Positions 17,701 through 26,132 of a stretch of 64,000 nucleotides of DNA are shown in pieces (position 1 is the first letter of the stretch; every line of letters starts with the position of its first letter). The notes below the pieces were generated by a model that ran no database searches, was not told the origin of the DNA, and worked only from the letters and a program-made list of their open reading frames with translations. The DNA comes from Candidatus Abawacabacteria bacterium (lineage in GTDB: Bacteria > Patescibacteriota > Gracilibacteria > RBG-16-42-10): positions 1-64,000 of the forward strand of contig JACQZO010000022.1 in assembly GCA_016207805.1 (NCBI GenBank), written 5' to 3'. A program made the translations under genes and the position numbers.

Positions 17701-20325
17701 GCTGCTTGTGATATAGAAAATGAAGTGTTTGTAGGAGATGGATTCATTACCGATGATAATCAAACTGCTGCTAGCCAAAGTGGTTCAGTAGATGCAGATC
17801 ATCAAGCTGATGATATTGGGGTGGTGCCTTGTGCCGGTAGTACACTGGAGAAACAAGTCGCCATAGGTAGTTCAACGAGCTATACCAATGCCGACAATAC
17901 TGGTACGGGAGCGCGAGATAGTGCTCGAGGAGATGCGGTGAATTATCTCATTCACTTTACTAATAATAGTGGCTCTTCAACTGGTGTGCTGATTACGGAT
18001 ACTTTCCCAGCAACATTGGCATTAACGAGCAGAGCCGTAACGTGTTGGATTAATACTACTGCTACGGATACCTCAATTGCTGGCGATACGGCGATCAGCG
18101 GTTGTCGTTATGATAGTAGTAGCGGTGAATTTGATGAAAATAGTAGTGGCGATCATCGTATTACTCTGGCAGATGGTGAAACTGTTCATATCTTGGTAAC
18201 AGGTTATAGCATTAATGCTAATCACGCGATCAATAATAACTTTATCTGTAATACTGCTACGGCTACTGCTTCAGGAATAACATTGCTAAGTGATCAAGCT
18301 TGTGTCCGTGTTTATGATCCTGCTCTAGATGTATTTAAGTCAGTAAGTATTGGAGGAGCGGCAGAAAGTAGCTTCAATAGTGGTACTACCAGCAGCACTT
18401 GGCCCACTGCACCAGTAGGTCAAAGTGTGACGTATTACATTGATGTGGCCAATGCTGGTACAGGTGCTAGCCTTACCAATCTAGCGGTAACTGATACTTT
18501 ACCAACAGCACTTAACACTAGCACTTTCCAATGTAGCTACACTACCGGCTCTGGTAGTATTTCTACTACAGCAAGCCATACTGGTATCACATATGGTAGC
18601 ACTTGTACCATGAATGGTAGTGGCGTGATCACTACGGGAGTAACTACGTTAGGAGCAGGTAGCTTGCTCAGAATTAGGCTCAATGGCGTAAATGTCCCTA
18701 ATGTTACAGCAACGACGCAACTGTGTAATGCAATAAGTGTGACAGCAGCATTGGTAGCTACAGATACAGATAGCGCTTGTGCCCGTGTGGTGGTCCCTGG
18801 CATAACTTTGAGCAAGAGTGTTAGTTCGACTGCACCAACTCCTGGTAGCACGGTAACGTACACCTTGTTGATCGCCAATAATGGCTCATCTACTGCTAAT
18901 GATTTAGTAATTACCGATGACTTGGATGATGCTGATTTAGACAATAATTTGATTCCAGATTGTGTGGCGAGCTTTGCTAATGTCACTGCACTAAATAGTG
19001 GTGTGAAGAATAATGGAACTAATACCATTACTTGGACTATAGGATCATTAACAGCTGGATCTAGTACAGCGGTAGCATTTACTGCCGTGATCAGATCAGA
19101 TATTGCTACCAGCACGGAATGTCGTAATACAGCATTGGCTGATGGCTCAAATGTCACTAGTACCGATGACTCAGTAGATATCGTAGTACCAGCAGCGATC
19201 CCAAGTGGGGCGCTACTAGGCATTACCAAAGTAGCTGTGAATGATGATGGTGGTAGTGATGATCCAACTGTCTTTGAGCTAGGTGATGCAGTGAACTATC
19301 GAGTAACAGTAAGAAATACTGGAGATACTCAGGCTTTAAACTTGAGCGTACAAGATAGTATTCCTAATGCCGAAGAAGATTTGAGAAATGTAACGACAAC
19401 AGCAGGCACGGTGAATACTACAGCAGTTAGTGATGATGAAGTAGAAATAACTGGTATGTCAGTAGCAGCCGATGGTAGTCAAACAATCAACTATACAGTA
19501 TCTATCGTAGAAGATGATTTCCCATTAAGAAACTATCGTTTAGATGAAGATGCAGAGCAGGATGATGATCAATTTTATCCTGAACGTGTGAGAAATGATG
19601 ATGTGACCAGCACTGGTACTCATAGCGATGCCGAAGATGCTTTGGCTGCACCGGATGACGAATATGTATCATTGGGGGCAGATGGTGAGATCATACTCGA
19701 TGTAGCATCACGCAGAAGCGGAGCAACCAAGTTGATTGTCGATGGTGATGGTAATGACTTCTGTATTCGAGAGCTTGATCAATCAGAAGATACCGATAGA
19801 GCAGATGAAAGATATACCGTGGAAGTATCGCAAACCACTAGAAGCCGAGACTTTGAGCGTGTAGGTAGAAACCAAAGCAATAGTGGCTGTTTCGACATTG
19901 GCGATGCCGATATCACTTGGGCAAGATATATTAGAATCCAAGATACTAGCACCCAAACAGCAGGAGAAGCTCCGGGAGTAGATGTGGATGCAGTATGTCT
20001 TCTAAACCTGGGCGGATTTGTTACTAACACTGCAGGTCTATACCAAGGTACAACCTTATTAGGTACTGTCGATGAACGTGTGCTGGTAAACTTTACTGAA
20101 GCTTTTGAAGAACCATTACGAGCTAGAGATTGTAGAAGTGAAGCAGTAGTGCAAACAGCAGCACCATTGCCACCACCTCCACCAGCTCCTTATGTGCCAC
20201 CAGTGAATATTCCTATCCAATTACCAAAAACAGGACCATTAGAAGCCGGAATACCACCGATGGTAGGAACAGGAGGACTAATGAGTATGTGGTGGATGTG
20301 GAGAAGAAAGATAGAGAAGAGCTAA
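14713..20325 (+). CDS. Giant secreted surface protein: beta-helix, DUF11 repeats, LPKTG anchor
   Basis: The product has about 1870 residues. The start is set at the ATG at 14713 because the earlier in-frame ATG (14650) overlaps the promoter. A signal/membrane segment lies near the N terminus (VLAAFAAVLIVMALLP). The first 700 residues or so contain right-handed parallel beta-helix repeats (IYGNIIVGSGNDGIRLEG and similar). Five DUF11-type repeats follow, with signatures such as APGDTVSYVITAENTG, PVGQSVTYYIDVANAGTG and TPGSTVTYTLLIANNG. The end is Pro-rich, then LPKTG, a short hydrophobic stretch and a basic tail (RRKIEKS), the layout of a sortase signal. It is very rich in Asp, Thr and Ser. Probable roles are adhesion or cell-surface contact; the ligand is unknown. 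Confidence 0.85.
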   Translation: MSPRVLQYLSKLVPNRVTHRWNNHKVLAAFAAVLIVMALLPIPKDLRNIFADAPDPALFGVADNYIVVDDATSDIPAGVAIDCNLETSTTPTNDGDCSLRDAVQLAEDERGGTNVDPIYILFDTDIEEISLMDSITIAVEDLHIIGNMGDDNLPSVVLTPDAAFVSATQADCSVISPTDGSTLNAPHAPLVDIMVDNVELAQLAFVNAEGNAIQASGASGLSIHDNLIGTRDRATIEANTLHGICITTAIDIITNVNIYGNIIVGSGNDGIRLEGVYGYNKDDSEVIEQYYVAANIYNNLIGTFDGAATTLEPEDADFPGNHYSGIAARLTLGGEIKRNIIVNNGFTDIEEDSDFDHVGDGITLLETLGIIIYDNFIGVTPNSELIDANGINDTFPLPVDGNELLDISVAETDMAPSAFERASNACDGIGIRYFDAMGDQEYFCRDEDTLLAERPDSVLDLFPLNAVSTIDEDVVQNFLGPSNSNAIYNNAIGYNQRNGIYIQTLACNTTLGSAELAHNLPNILGSNDDGVARVQSQANTIIQNTIFANDANLGDQTATGSGSYGIGIDLEDYATAIWSGAADEITGASVQGGDYRPSYWAYLFAHLDEATITTRFGCEDADNTPTWEPIQTNTDIDFNITENDATDSGEDPDAGANRLINAPIIDGPASTMSSITGTAPEGTLVELFAVDCTDLTGSDRSAEALRSGCDVDYSEDDIDEDATDHPYGHGQGFRFLGNAYVEADADADYEGKWTINPASFTNSGNYGVEPFIGGLVVATSTAVTNNTDELIESVTRCWDAGTDTDNIACDANIIAASVPTDISAQEAGVPGVGTTGSGGIWATDGDDGLENICQYVTDTFSDVPTESVLSCLGSTSEFSASAFISRPNYSLTKQLTSGDTTVAPGDTVSYVITAENTGNGVLYFGTGSLSDPLSTSLTLATCEWATENADGDPIDDGNDCSGTDNDIINTTDFGSLNPTEVITILVTATVNTGLEGAACDIENEVFVGDGFITDDNQTAASQSGSVDADHQADDIGVVPCAGSTLEKQVAIGSSTSYTNADNTGTGARDSARGDAVNYLIHFTNNSGSSTGVLITDTFPATLALTSRAVTCWINTTATDTSIAGDTAISGCRYDSSSGEFDENSSGDHRITLADGETVHILVTGYSINANHAINNNFICNTATATASGITLLSDQACVRVYDPALDVFKSVSIGGAAESSFNSGTTSSTWPTAPVGQSVTYYIDVANAGTGASLTNLAVTDTLPTALNTSTFQCSYTTGSGSISTTASHTGITYGSTCTMNGSGVITTGVTTLGAGSLLRIRLNGVNVPNVTATTQLCNAISVTAALVATDTDSACARVVVPGITLSKSVSSTAPTPGSTVTYTLLIANNGSSTANDLVITDDLDDADLDNNLIPDCVASFANVTALNSGVKNNGTNTITWTIGSLTAGSSTAVAFTAVIRSDIATSTECRNTALADGSNVTSTDDSVDIVVPAAIPSGALLGITKVAVNDDGGSDDPTVFELGDAVNYRVTVRNTGDTQALNLSVQDSIPNAEEDLRNVTTTAGTVNTTAVSDDEVEITGMSVAADGSQTINYTVSIVEDDFPLRNYRLDEDAEQDDDQFYPERVRNDDVTSTGTHSDAEDALAAPDDEYVSLGADGEIILDVASRRSGATKLIVDGDGNDFCIRELDQSEDTDRADERYTVEVSQTTRSRDFERVGRNQSNSGCFDIGDADITWARYIRIQDTSTQTAGEAPGVDVDAVCLLNLGGFVTNTAGLYQGTTLLGTVDERVLVNFTEAFEEPLRARDCRSEAVVQTAAPLPPPPPAPYVPPVNIPIQLPKTGPLEAGIPPMVGTGGLMSMWWMWRRKIEKS

Positions 20326-20437
20326 GAGCTGAGAGCGAAGAGCTAAGATGACAGGAATGAAAAGGTTTCCAAGGCATGCCGCCTGGAAACCTTTTTTCAT
20401 TTACTCTCTTAGCTCTCAGCTCTGCGCTCTTAGCTCT
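20316..20437. repeat. Inverted heptamer arrays (AGCTAAG type) enclosing a terminator
   Basis: The left arm (20316-20348) is a 7-nt-period array near AGCTAAG; the right arm (20404-20437) is the same array inverted. Together they can form a stem of about 30 bp with the terminator hairpin at its tip. The stop codon of the surface protein (TAA at 20323) lies within the left array, and the dnaB stop is 2 nt after the right one. Confidence 0.85.
20360..20397. terminator. Bidirectional rho-independent terminator
   Basis: AAAAGGTTTCC (20360-20370) pairs with GGAAACCTTTT, continued by AGGC/GCCT around a short loop, with T runs on both strands. It sits between the convergent surface-protein gene and dnaB, so it can end both transcripts. 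Confidence 0.9.
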
Positions 20438-20438
20438 A

Positions 20439-21803
20439 CTACTGCATTCCTCCCGGTGGCTGATGTTGATGGTCTAGGTTGACGAAGAGAACCTGTTCTT
20501 TTTTGAAGCCTAGTTCTACTTTTCCTGTGGGACCGGCACGATGTTTGGCGATAATAATGTCTGCTGTTCCTGGCTTTGTGGATGCTTCAGGGTTGTAGAC
20601 ATCGTCACGGTAAATGAAGAGGACGATATCAGCATCTTGTTCGATGGATCCAGAGTCGCGCAGATCAGATAATTGGGGTATTTTTTCGGTTCTTCCTTCT
20701 ACGGCACGAGAAAGTTGAGATAAGGCGATGATGGGAATTTGTAATTCTCTGGCCAAAAGTTTTAGTGAACGGGAAATCTCTGAGATCTTTTGTACTTGAT
20801 TATTATTCATAGCTACACTGCTACCATTCATCAACTGTAAGTAATCAATGATTAGTAAATCTAGACCAAATTCCTGTTGTAAACGACGTGCTTTAGTACG
20901 TAAGTCGATAACACTACAGTCAGGAGCGTCATCGATAAAAATATTAATATTGTTGAGCTCTTGCATCACCACACCAATATTTTGCAAATCTTGATCAGTC
21001 AATTGGCCGGTACGTAATTTCCAAGAATCCAAGGCCATAATAGAACAGAACATGCGCTCAACTAATTGATCTTTAGACATTTCTAGTGAGAATATACCGA
21101 CACTCTTTTTGCCATGACGAGCAACATTTTCCGCTATATTCAAAGCAAAAGAAGTTTTTCCCATAGCGGGACGAGCGGCCAAGATCACGAGATCTGATGA
21201 TTGCAGACCTGAGAGCATTTTGTCTAAATCATGAAAGCCGGTGCGAATACCTCGAAAAGCGATACCGTGCTCTTCTTTTTGAGCATGGAGCTCAGCAATA
21301 CGTTCATAAGATTGATCCAGAACATCTTTGATATGGACAAATTTACTTTTTACAAAAGTTTGCGATACACCAAAAAGAGTCTTTTCTGCTTGCTCTAATA
21401 CTTCTCTGGTGTCGGTTTTTTCGTCGTAGCCCAAGGCAGAGATTTGCTGGCCAGCAATGATTAACTTTCTTAAGGTGGATTTTTGCTTAACTATTTGAGC
21501 ATAGTGATAGACATGACTAGCCGTAGGTACTACTTGGGTTAGCTCAATCAGATAGTCACTACCACCGATGCCTTCCAATTGATTCTTTTCTTCTAAAATA
21601 TTCGATACAGTCAAGACATCGATTGGTTGATAGCGTTGGAAAAGGTCCAAGATCGCACGATAAATCTCACCATGGCGCTCTTCATAGAAATCATCCACGC
21701 CAATAAAATCAGAAACTTGAATAAAAGCTTCTTTATCGATTAATAGTGAGCCAAGTACGCATTGCTCAGCTTCATGACTTTGAGGGGGCAAAAATTCACT
21801 CAT
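20439..21803 (-). CDS. dnaB: Replicative DNA helicase DnaB
   Basis: This is the hexameric 5'-3' helicase of the replication fork. The 454-residue protein has the N-terminal primase-interacting domain (PPQSHEAEQCVLGSLLIDKEAF) and the RecA-like ATPase. The Walker A motif is ARPAMGKTSFALNIA, followed by SLEMSKDQLVERM, Walker B LLIIDYLQLM, and SRSLKLLARELQIPIIALSQLSR with the sensor region. DLRDSGSIEQDADIV and KHRAGPTGKVELGF are the C-terminal motifs. No intein is present. It is immediately downstream of dnaX (14-nt gap), a replication pair. Confidence 0.97.
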   Translation of the reverse strand: MSEFLPPQSHEAEQCVLGSLLIDKEAFIQVSDFIGVDDFYEERHGEIYRAILDLFQRYQPIDVLTVSNILEEKNQLEGIGGSDYLIELTQVVPTASHVYHYAQIVKQKSTLRKLIIAGQQISALGYDEKTDTREVLEQAEKTLFGVSQTFVKSKFVHIKDVLDQSYERIAELHAQKEEHGIAFRGIRTGFHDLDKMLSGLQSSDLVILAARPAMGKTSFALNIAENVARHGKKSVGIFSLEMSKDQLVERMFCSIMALDSWKLRTGQLTDQDLQNIGVVMQELNNINIFIDDAPDCSVIDLRTKARRLQQEFGLDLLIIDYLQLMNGSSVAMNNNQVQKISEISRSLKLLARELQIPIIALSQLSRAVEGRTEKIPQLSDLRDSGSIEQDADIVLFIYRDDVYNPEASTKPGTADIIIAKHRAGPTGKVELGFKKEQVLFVNLDHQHQPPGGMQ

Positions 21804-21817
21804 AGATGCTACAAATA

Positions 21818-23302
21818 CTAGGCAGTAGTTGTTTGTCCACCAAAAATGGCTTGTACTTTGGTAAGGATTTCAGCTGCCTGGGGTTGATCTTCCTTCACTT
21901 TCAATTCCACGTCAAGACTTTCACCAATATTGGTAGCGATCAATTCTCGCACAATTTGAATACCGGCATTGGTATTCACTTTGGCCAGTTCAAAATTAGA
22001 ATTGATATAAATTACAAAGCGGCCATTTTCTTTGACAATGTCACTATTGCGCAGGGCTAAACGTAAGGTAGGGGATAAACTTTTGGTGGCGAATTGCCAT
22101 TTTGATTGGAGGGTACTGTCTACAACCAAGCTTACAGAATTCTGAATTCTGAATTCTGAATTCTGAGTTGGGTGAGTATTTATGGCTTGAGGAGCTTGAA
22201 CACCTGTCACACTTTCTTTGTCGGTCGTCTCCTCATTCGTAATTCGTATGGATTCGACTAGCTCACCACCGGATTCGTAATTCGTAATTCCCTCTAGGCT
22301 CAAATATGCCAGTTCTAGTGCTAATATTGGTAAAGGAGAAATATTCAACTTCTTTTCACAATCTAACAAAGCTTCCAAGGCTTTAATGTACCAAGCTCTT
22401 GCAGCTTGATTGTTAATGTCTTGATGCATAGCGTCTCTAATATAAAGCAGAGCTTGTTTAACGAATTGATCGACTAAGATACCTTGTTCATAAAGTTCGC
22501 GCAGGTAGGCTAGTTTGGTAGTAGCATCAGCGGTCTGCCATAAAGCGACAAATTTTTCTATTACTTCGGTATGAACAAAACCTAGTTGATTGATAACGTG
22601 CTGAGTGGAAACTTTTTTAGCTAAAACACATTGCTCTAAAAGAGTAAGAGCATCTCTGAGGCCGCCTTCACTAGCTTGAGCAATCATTTTTAAGGCCTGA
22701 TCTTCAGCCTCAATATGTTCTGCTGCAATCACTCTTTTCAGCAATTCAATAATTTTATCTTCACTTAGTGGCTTGAGGGTGAAATTTTGGGTGCGAGAGA
22801 CAATAGTGGCGGGTACTTTGTGTCTTTCTGTAGTGGCCAAAATAAAATGGACATGAGCTGGTGGTTCTTCCAAAGTCTTTAGCAGGGCATTAAATGCTTC
22901 TTTGGTAAGCATATGCACTTCATCAATAATGTAAACCTTTTTGATCCCTTGCAGGGGCATAAAATGAACTTTGTCTTTGAGTTCTCTAATATCGTCAATG
23001 CTGCGATTGGAAGCAGCATCAATTTCAATAATGTCAGGAAAAGAGCCATCTTTAATGGCTAGGCAATTGGCGCATGTGGTACAGGCCTCACCATTGGCAT
23101 TGAGATTGGTGCAGTTTACTCCTTTGGCCAACAACCTAGCGATGGTAGTTTTCCCGGTGCCTCGAGGGCCACAAAGTAAATATGCATGACTGACACTTTT
23201 TTCTTTTAAGGCTTGCAATACTGTTTCAGCCACAGCTTCTTGACCAATTAAATGGGCAAAATTATCTGGTCGATATTTACGGTAGAAGACAGTGTGGCCC
23301 AT
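21818..23302 (-). CDS. dnaX: DNA polymerase III subunit gamma/tau
   Basis: This is the clamp-loader ATPase. Walker A is GPRGTGKTTIARLLAKG. The Cys4 zinc module lies within CTNLNANGEACTTCANC, and the DExH-like motif is DEVHMLTKEAFNALLKTLEEPP. ATTERHKVPATIVSR is the sensor 1 region. Domain III ends near residue 330. The 494-residue protein then has a linker (about 337-390) whose sequence is low complexity and is encoded by intergenic-type heptamer repeats (ITNYES, RITNEE, NSEFRIQNS). A folded C-terminal domain follows, typical of short tau proteins. The ATG is directly preceded on the coding strand by another heptamer array, so the gene has no ordinary ribosome-binding site. Confidence 0.95.
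   Translation of the reverse strand: MGHTVFYRKYRPDNFAHLIGQEAVAETVLQALKEKSVSHAYLLCGPRGTGKTTIARLLAKGVNCTNLNANGEACTTCANCLAIKDGSFPDIIEIDAASNRSIDDIRELKDKVHFMPLQGIKKVYIIDEVHMLTKEAFNALLKTLEEPPAHVHFILATTERHKVPATIVSRTQNFTLKPLSEDKIIELLKRVIAAEHIEAEDQALKMIAQASEGGLRDALTLLEQCVLAKKVSTQHVINQLGFVHTEVIEKFVALWQTADATTKLAYLRELYEQGILVDQFVKQALLYIRDAMHQDINNQAARAWYIKALEALLDCEKKLNISPLPILALELAYLSLEGITNYESGGELVESIRITNEETTDKESVTGVQAPQAINTHPTQNSEFRIQNSVSLVVDSTLQSKWQFATKSLSPTLRLALRNSDIVKENGRFVIYINSNFELAKVNTNAGIQIVRELIATNIGESLDVELKVKEDQPQAAEILTKVQAIFGGQTTTA
22135..22292 (-). repeat. Heptamer repeats inside the dnaX coding sequence
   Basis: Three short arrays lie in frame: 22271-22292 and 22233-22250 (unit AATTACG on the coding strand) and 22135-22168 (unit AATTCAG). 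They match the period and, for the first two, the sequence of the intergenic arrays at 23303, 26741, 35284, 41407 and 50456. Confidence 0.85.
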
Positions 23303-23347
23303 GGAATTACAAATTACGGATTACAAATTACGAATGAGGGGGAAGGA
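23303..23347. repeat. AATTACG-type heptamer array between rnhA and dnaX
   Basis: The gap holds four 7-nt units near AATTACG/AATTACA, then AATGAGGGGG, then a GGAGTAGGTGG tail that runs into the 3' end of rnhA. It begins at the base after the dnaX start codon. The same order of array, AATGGG-like motif and GGAGTAGGTGG is seen at 50456-50515. Confidence 0.88.
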
Positions 23348-23758
23348 TTAAGGAGTAGGTGGTTGTTTGTCTAATGTGATATTTACTAATTTGTCGGCTT
23401 CGGTATTTTTTTCTCGGCGGATATGATCAAAAGTTACTGTTTGCTCAAAGGTCAGGGCATGAATTGTTTCTATTAACGGTTTTAGATGAGCGGCTTTCAC
23501 TTTGTAGCGGCCATTTAATTGCTCAATGAGTAATTGACTATCAGCGTAGCAATGAATGGTGTGACCTAATCCCCAGGTGTTTTTGATATGGCGCAGGCCC
23601 TCAACACAAGCAGTATATTCAGCCACATTATTGGTAGTGTGACCTAGATAACCACTGCCTTGTGCTATCAGGTTTCGATTTTGATAAATCACAAATCCCC
23701 AGGCAGCTGGTCCTGGATTGCCTCGGGCACCACCGTCAGTATAAAGAGCAAAAATCAT
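23348..23758 (-). CDS. rnhA: Ribonuclease HI
   Basis: It cleaves the RNA strand of RNA-DNA hybrids in the cytoplasm (primer and R-loop removal). The 136 residues carry the four carboxylates of RNase HI: the Asp in YTDGGARGNPGP (7-18), the Glu in NVAEYTACVEGL, the Asp in CYADSQLLIEQL, and a late Asp in NTEADKLVN. The basic-protrusion type handle is absent, as in the short RNase HI forms. The last residues (KQPPTP) and the stop codon are encoded by the tail of the adjoining heptamer repeat. It lies upstream of dnaX and dnaB. Confidence 0.93.
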   Translation of the reverse strand: MIFALYTDGGARGNPGPAAWGFVIYQNRNLIAQGSGYLGHTTNNVAEYTACVEGLRHIKNTWGLGHTIHCYADSQLLIEQLNGRYKVKAAHLKPLIETIHALTFEQTVTFDHIRREKNTEADKLVNITLDKQPPTP

Positions 23759-23909
23759 GCGAAAAGTATTCTCTCTTACTGTGTATACTGATGCTGATTA
23801 AAAATCGCAATGACTTTCTCTCGACGAAACAGGGAAACGATTTTTCACTGCAATCGAATCTTGATTTATCCTTTTCTATAGAGCTTTTTGACGAGAAATG
23901 TCGTGTTTT

Positions 23910-26066
23910 TTAGTAAGCTCCAGCATGATCGTTGCCACCCCGAGTGCTACCATCTTTTCTCTTGGTCACAGCATTGCTTAGAGTACCTTGAGGAATGTTA
24001 TTGGCTGGTATACTGGTCCAAGTAAAGCTAGGGATAGAAAACGTTCTGGTGGTTTTAACATTACTGCTAGCTGATAGAGTGAAATTTAAACCGCTTGCAT
24101 TGGTAAATTGCGGTTGTACAGTGTTGATACTATTGTCATTCTTGATCTGGGTTTCGCTACAAGTGGGGTGATTATTTTGGCAAGCTTCTAGCCCTAAGGA
24201 TAAATCACTTGGTCCATTCCAAATAATATTGCCTTTGATTTGTAAATTGTCATCAGTGACCGCAGTACGAGGACCTTGGCTACTAGTAGGATTATTTCGC
24301 GGTTCATAAATAGCAAAGTGCTGCCATTGGCTTTGATAACCTGCAGGGTTATACAAAATATTATTGTAAATATAGACATTTTTATTGCCAATAAATACTT
24401 CTTCAGAGAGACTTCCCCAACCACCAGCCGCCAAAGTTCTATTGCAACCAGCTGTTTCTCCATCACAAGTGTGGCCGCCAAATACTACCTCGATACCATG
24501 ACTGCGAGAGCCGACACGATAGAGTGTGTTGTAGGCCAGCAAAATATTGAAGCCACCATTGACTCCTAAACCAGCACCTTCAGTGTCATGAATAACATTG
24601 TTGTAAACTTTAATATCATACGCCTCATAATGCACCCAAGGCGGTGTCATATACTCAATTCCAGTACCTTGGCCAGCCGTAAAGCCTCCGGTGCCACAAT
24701 CGTAGAATTCATTTCCTTCTACTACGAAATAAGCCGAACCACCTTTGGTATAAGCACACCAATCTTCAGCATCATGTACTTTATTGCCAGAGATGTGGCC
24801 ATATTGCACAGCCACTAGGTCTATTGCATTATCATGAGCACCAGAAATGTCGTTGTTCTCTAAATAAACATGTTGAGATTGATTGATCTTAACCGCTTCT
24901 TGGGGACCACGGTTTCTGCCTTCGATGATTGAGTCCCTTAATAATAGATAATCACATTTTTCACAGTGAAATAAATCGCCACCATTGCCGACTGTTTTGA
25001 TACCAAGTACATACACATACTTGCTATTGAAAATATTTAACGGTGGGACAAGGCGTTTTTCACTGGTAGCGGATTGAATAATAATAGGGAATTGGCCAGT
25101 GCCAATCCGATTTTCTAGCCAAATTGCATCAGTATTGTTGTCATCGGAGAGTACATTGATGCGATACCCAGTAATACTTAATGCTCTCCCTTCAGGTATC
25201 TCGCGCCAGGCGCCAGCAATAGTTGCTTTTGGCTGATTACGAGAGCCATCATTTTCATTATTGCCATTACGACTGTCTACCCAGAGATCTTGTACTGTAG
25301 GTGTACCAATATTGTATCGGGCTGAAGTAGTGGTGGAGCTAGGTACCGATGGTACTACTATCGTGGGTGTCGGGCTGGATGTTGCCGTGCTGGTAGGGCT
25401 TGATGAGGAACTTGGGGGATTGGTTACGTCTGGATGTGCAGTGATATATTCAGAAAGCCTGACAATAATTTTGCTCATTTCTGCTCGGGTCAAGTTGTCA
25501 TGTGGTCGAAAATTGCCACTGCTATTAATTAAATTCATGCTAGCTGCAGTGCTAACATAAGGTGCATACCAGCTGTTTGTCGGTATATCACTAAAAGCTG
25601 AACCATTGCCTGAAACGGAAATGCGATAGACACCTAGCAATATTTTTAGTGCCTCGGCTCTAGTGACATAATTCTCCGGATAAAACACTTTTCCTTGCTG
25701 GCAGCTGGCAGTGTGACCTTGGACAGCGCCACGAGCAAAAAGAGTTTGAATGAAAATATTTGCCCAGTGAGAGATAGCAACATCGCAAAAAGTATTGTTT
25801 GCTGGTGCTATATTGAGAACATGCTGATATTCAGCCGCCTTAGTAGCCATCTTGGCCAACTCTGCTCTAGTGATGTAGCGATGAGGAAAAAAGTTTGGAT
25901 TAGTGGCGATAATGCCAGCACCAACTAATTGTTGAGTGTAAGGATAAAACCAATCATTATTAGTAACATCTTGATAATTAGCTTGAGCAAACGGTGTAAA
26001 ATTTACAGCTACAATGCCAATTAAAAATGCTGATACGATCTTGGGCCAAGAGCGATAGACATTCAT
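23910..26066 (-). CDS. S-layer-homology protein with right-handed beta-helix domain
   Basis: The start is set at the ATG at 26066, giving about 718 residues beginning with a signal peptide (MNVYRSWPKIVSAFLIGIVA..AQA); the open frame extends to 26117. Three SLH modules follow, recognisable by YITRAELAKMATKA, YVTRAEALKILLG and NLTRAEMSKIIVRL, which bind secondary cell-wall polymer. A Ser/Thr/Pro linker leads to a C-terminal domain opening with DLWVDSRNGNNENDGS (a DUF1565-type start of pectate-lyase-like beta-helices), with repeats such as YLENNDISGAHDNAIDL. It is likely a wall-bound polysaccharide-binding or lyase-like surface protein. No catalytic residues could be assigned. Confidence 0.88.
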   Translation of the reverse strand: MNVYRSWPKIVSAFLIGIVAVNFTPFAQANYQDVTNNDWFYPYTQQLVGAGIIATNPNFFPHRYITRAELAKMATKAAEYQHVLNIAPANNTFCDVAISHWANIFIQTLFARGAVQGHTASCQQGKVFYPENYVTRAEALKILLGVYRISVSGNGSAFSDIPTNSWYAPYVSTAASMNLINSSGNFRPHDNLTRAEMSKIIVRLSEYITAHPDVTNPPSSSSSPTSTATSSPTPTIVVPSVPSSTTTSARYNIGTPTVQDLWVDSRNGNNENDGSRNQPKATIAGAWREIPEGRALSITGYRINVLSDDNNTDAIWLENRIGTGQFPIIIQSATSEKRLVPPLNIFNSKYVYVLGIKTVGNGGDLFHCEKCDYLLLRDSIIEGRNRGPQEAVKINQSQHVYLENNDISGAHDNAIDLVAVQYGHISGNKVHDAEDWCAYTKGGSAYFVVEGNEFYDCGTGGFTAGQGTGIEYMTPPWVHYEAYDIKVYNNVIHDTEGAGLGVNGGFNILLAYNTLYRVGSRSHGIEVVFGGHTCDGETAGCNRTLAAGGWGSLSEEVFIGNKNVYIYNNILYNPAGYQSQWQHFAIYEPRNNPTSSQGPRTAVTDDNLQIKGNIIWNGPSDLSLGLEACQNNHPTCSETQIKNDNSINTVQPQFTNASGLNFTLSASSNVKTTRTFSIPSFTWTSIPANNIPQGTLSNAVTKRKDGSTRGGNDHAGAY

Positions 26067-26132
26067 GAGCATGGGTAAATACATAAACTTTATAACAAAG
26101 TTTACCACTACCATCAAAAAGAATGGCTTGCT

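Noticed and set aside
18537-19229. 230-residue open frame on the minus strand inside the giant surface protein
   Set aside because: It is the antisense of DUF11 repeats, low-complexity (Val/Thr/Ala), with no promoter or family motif.
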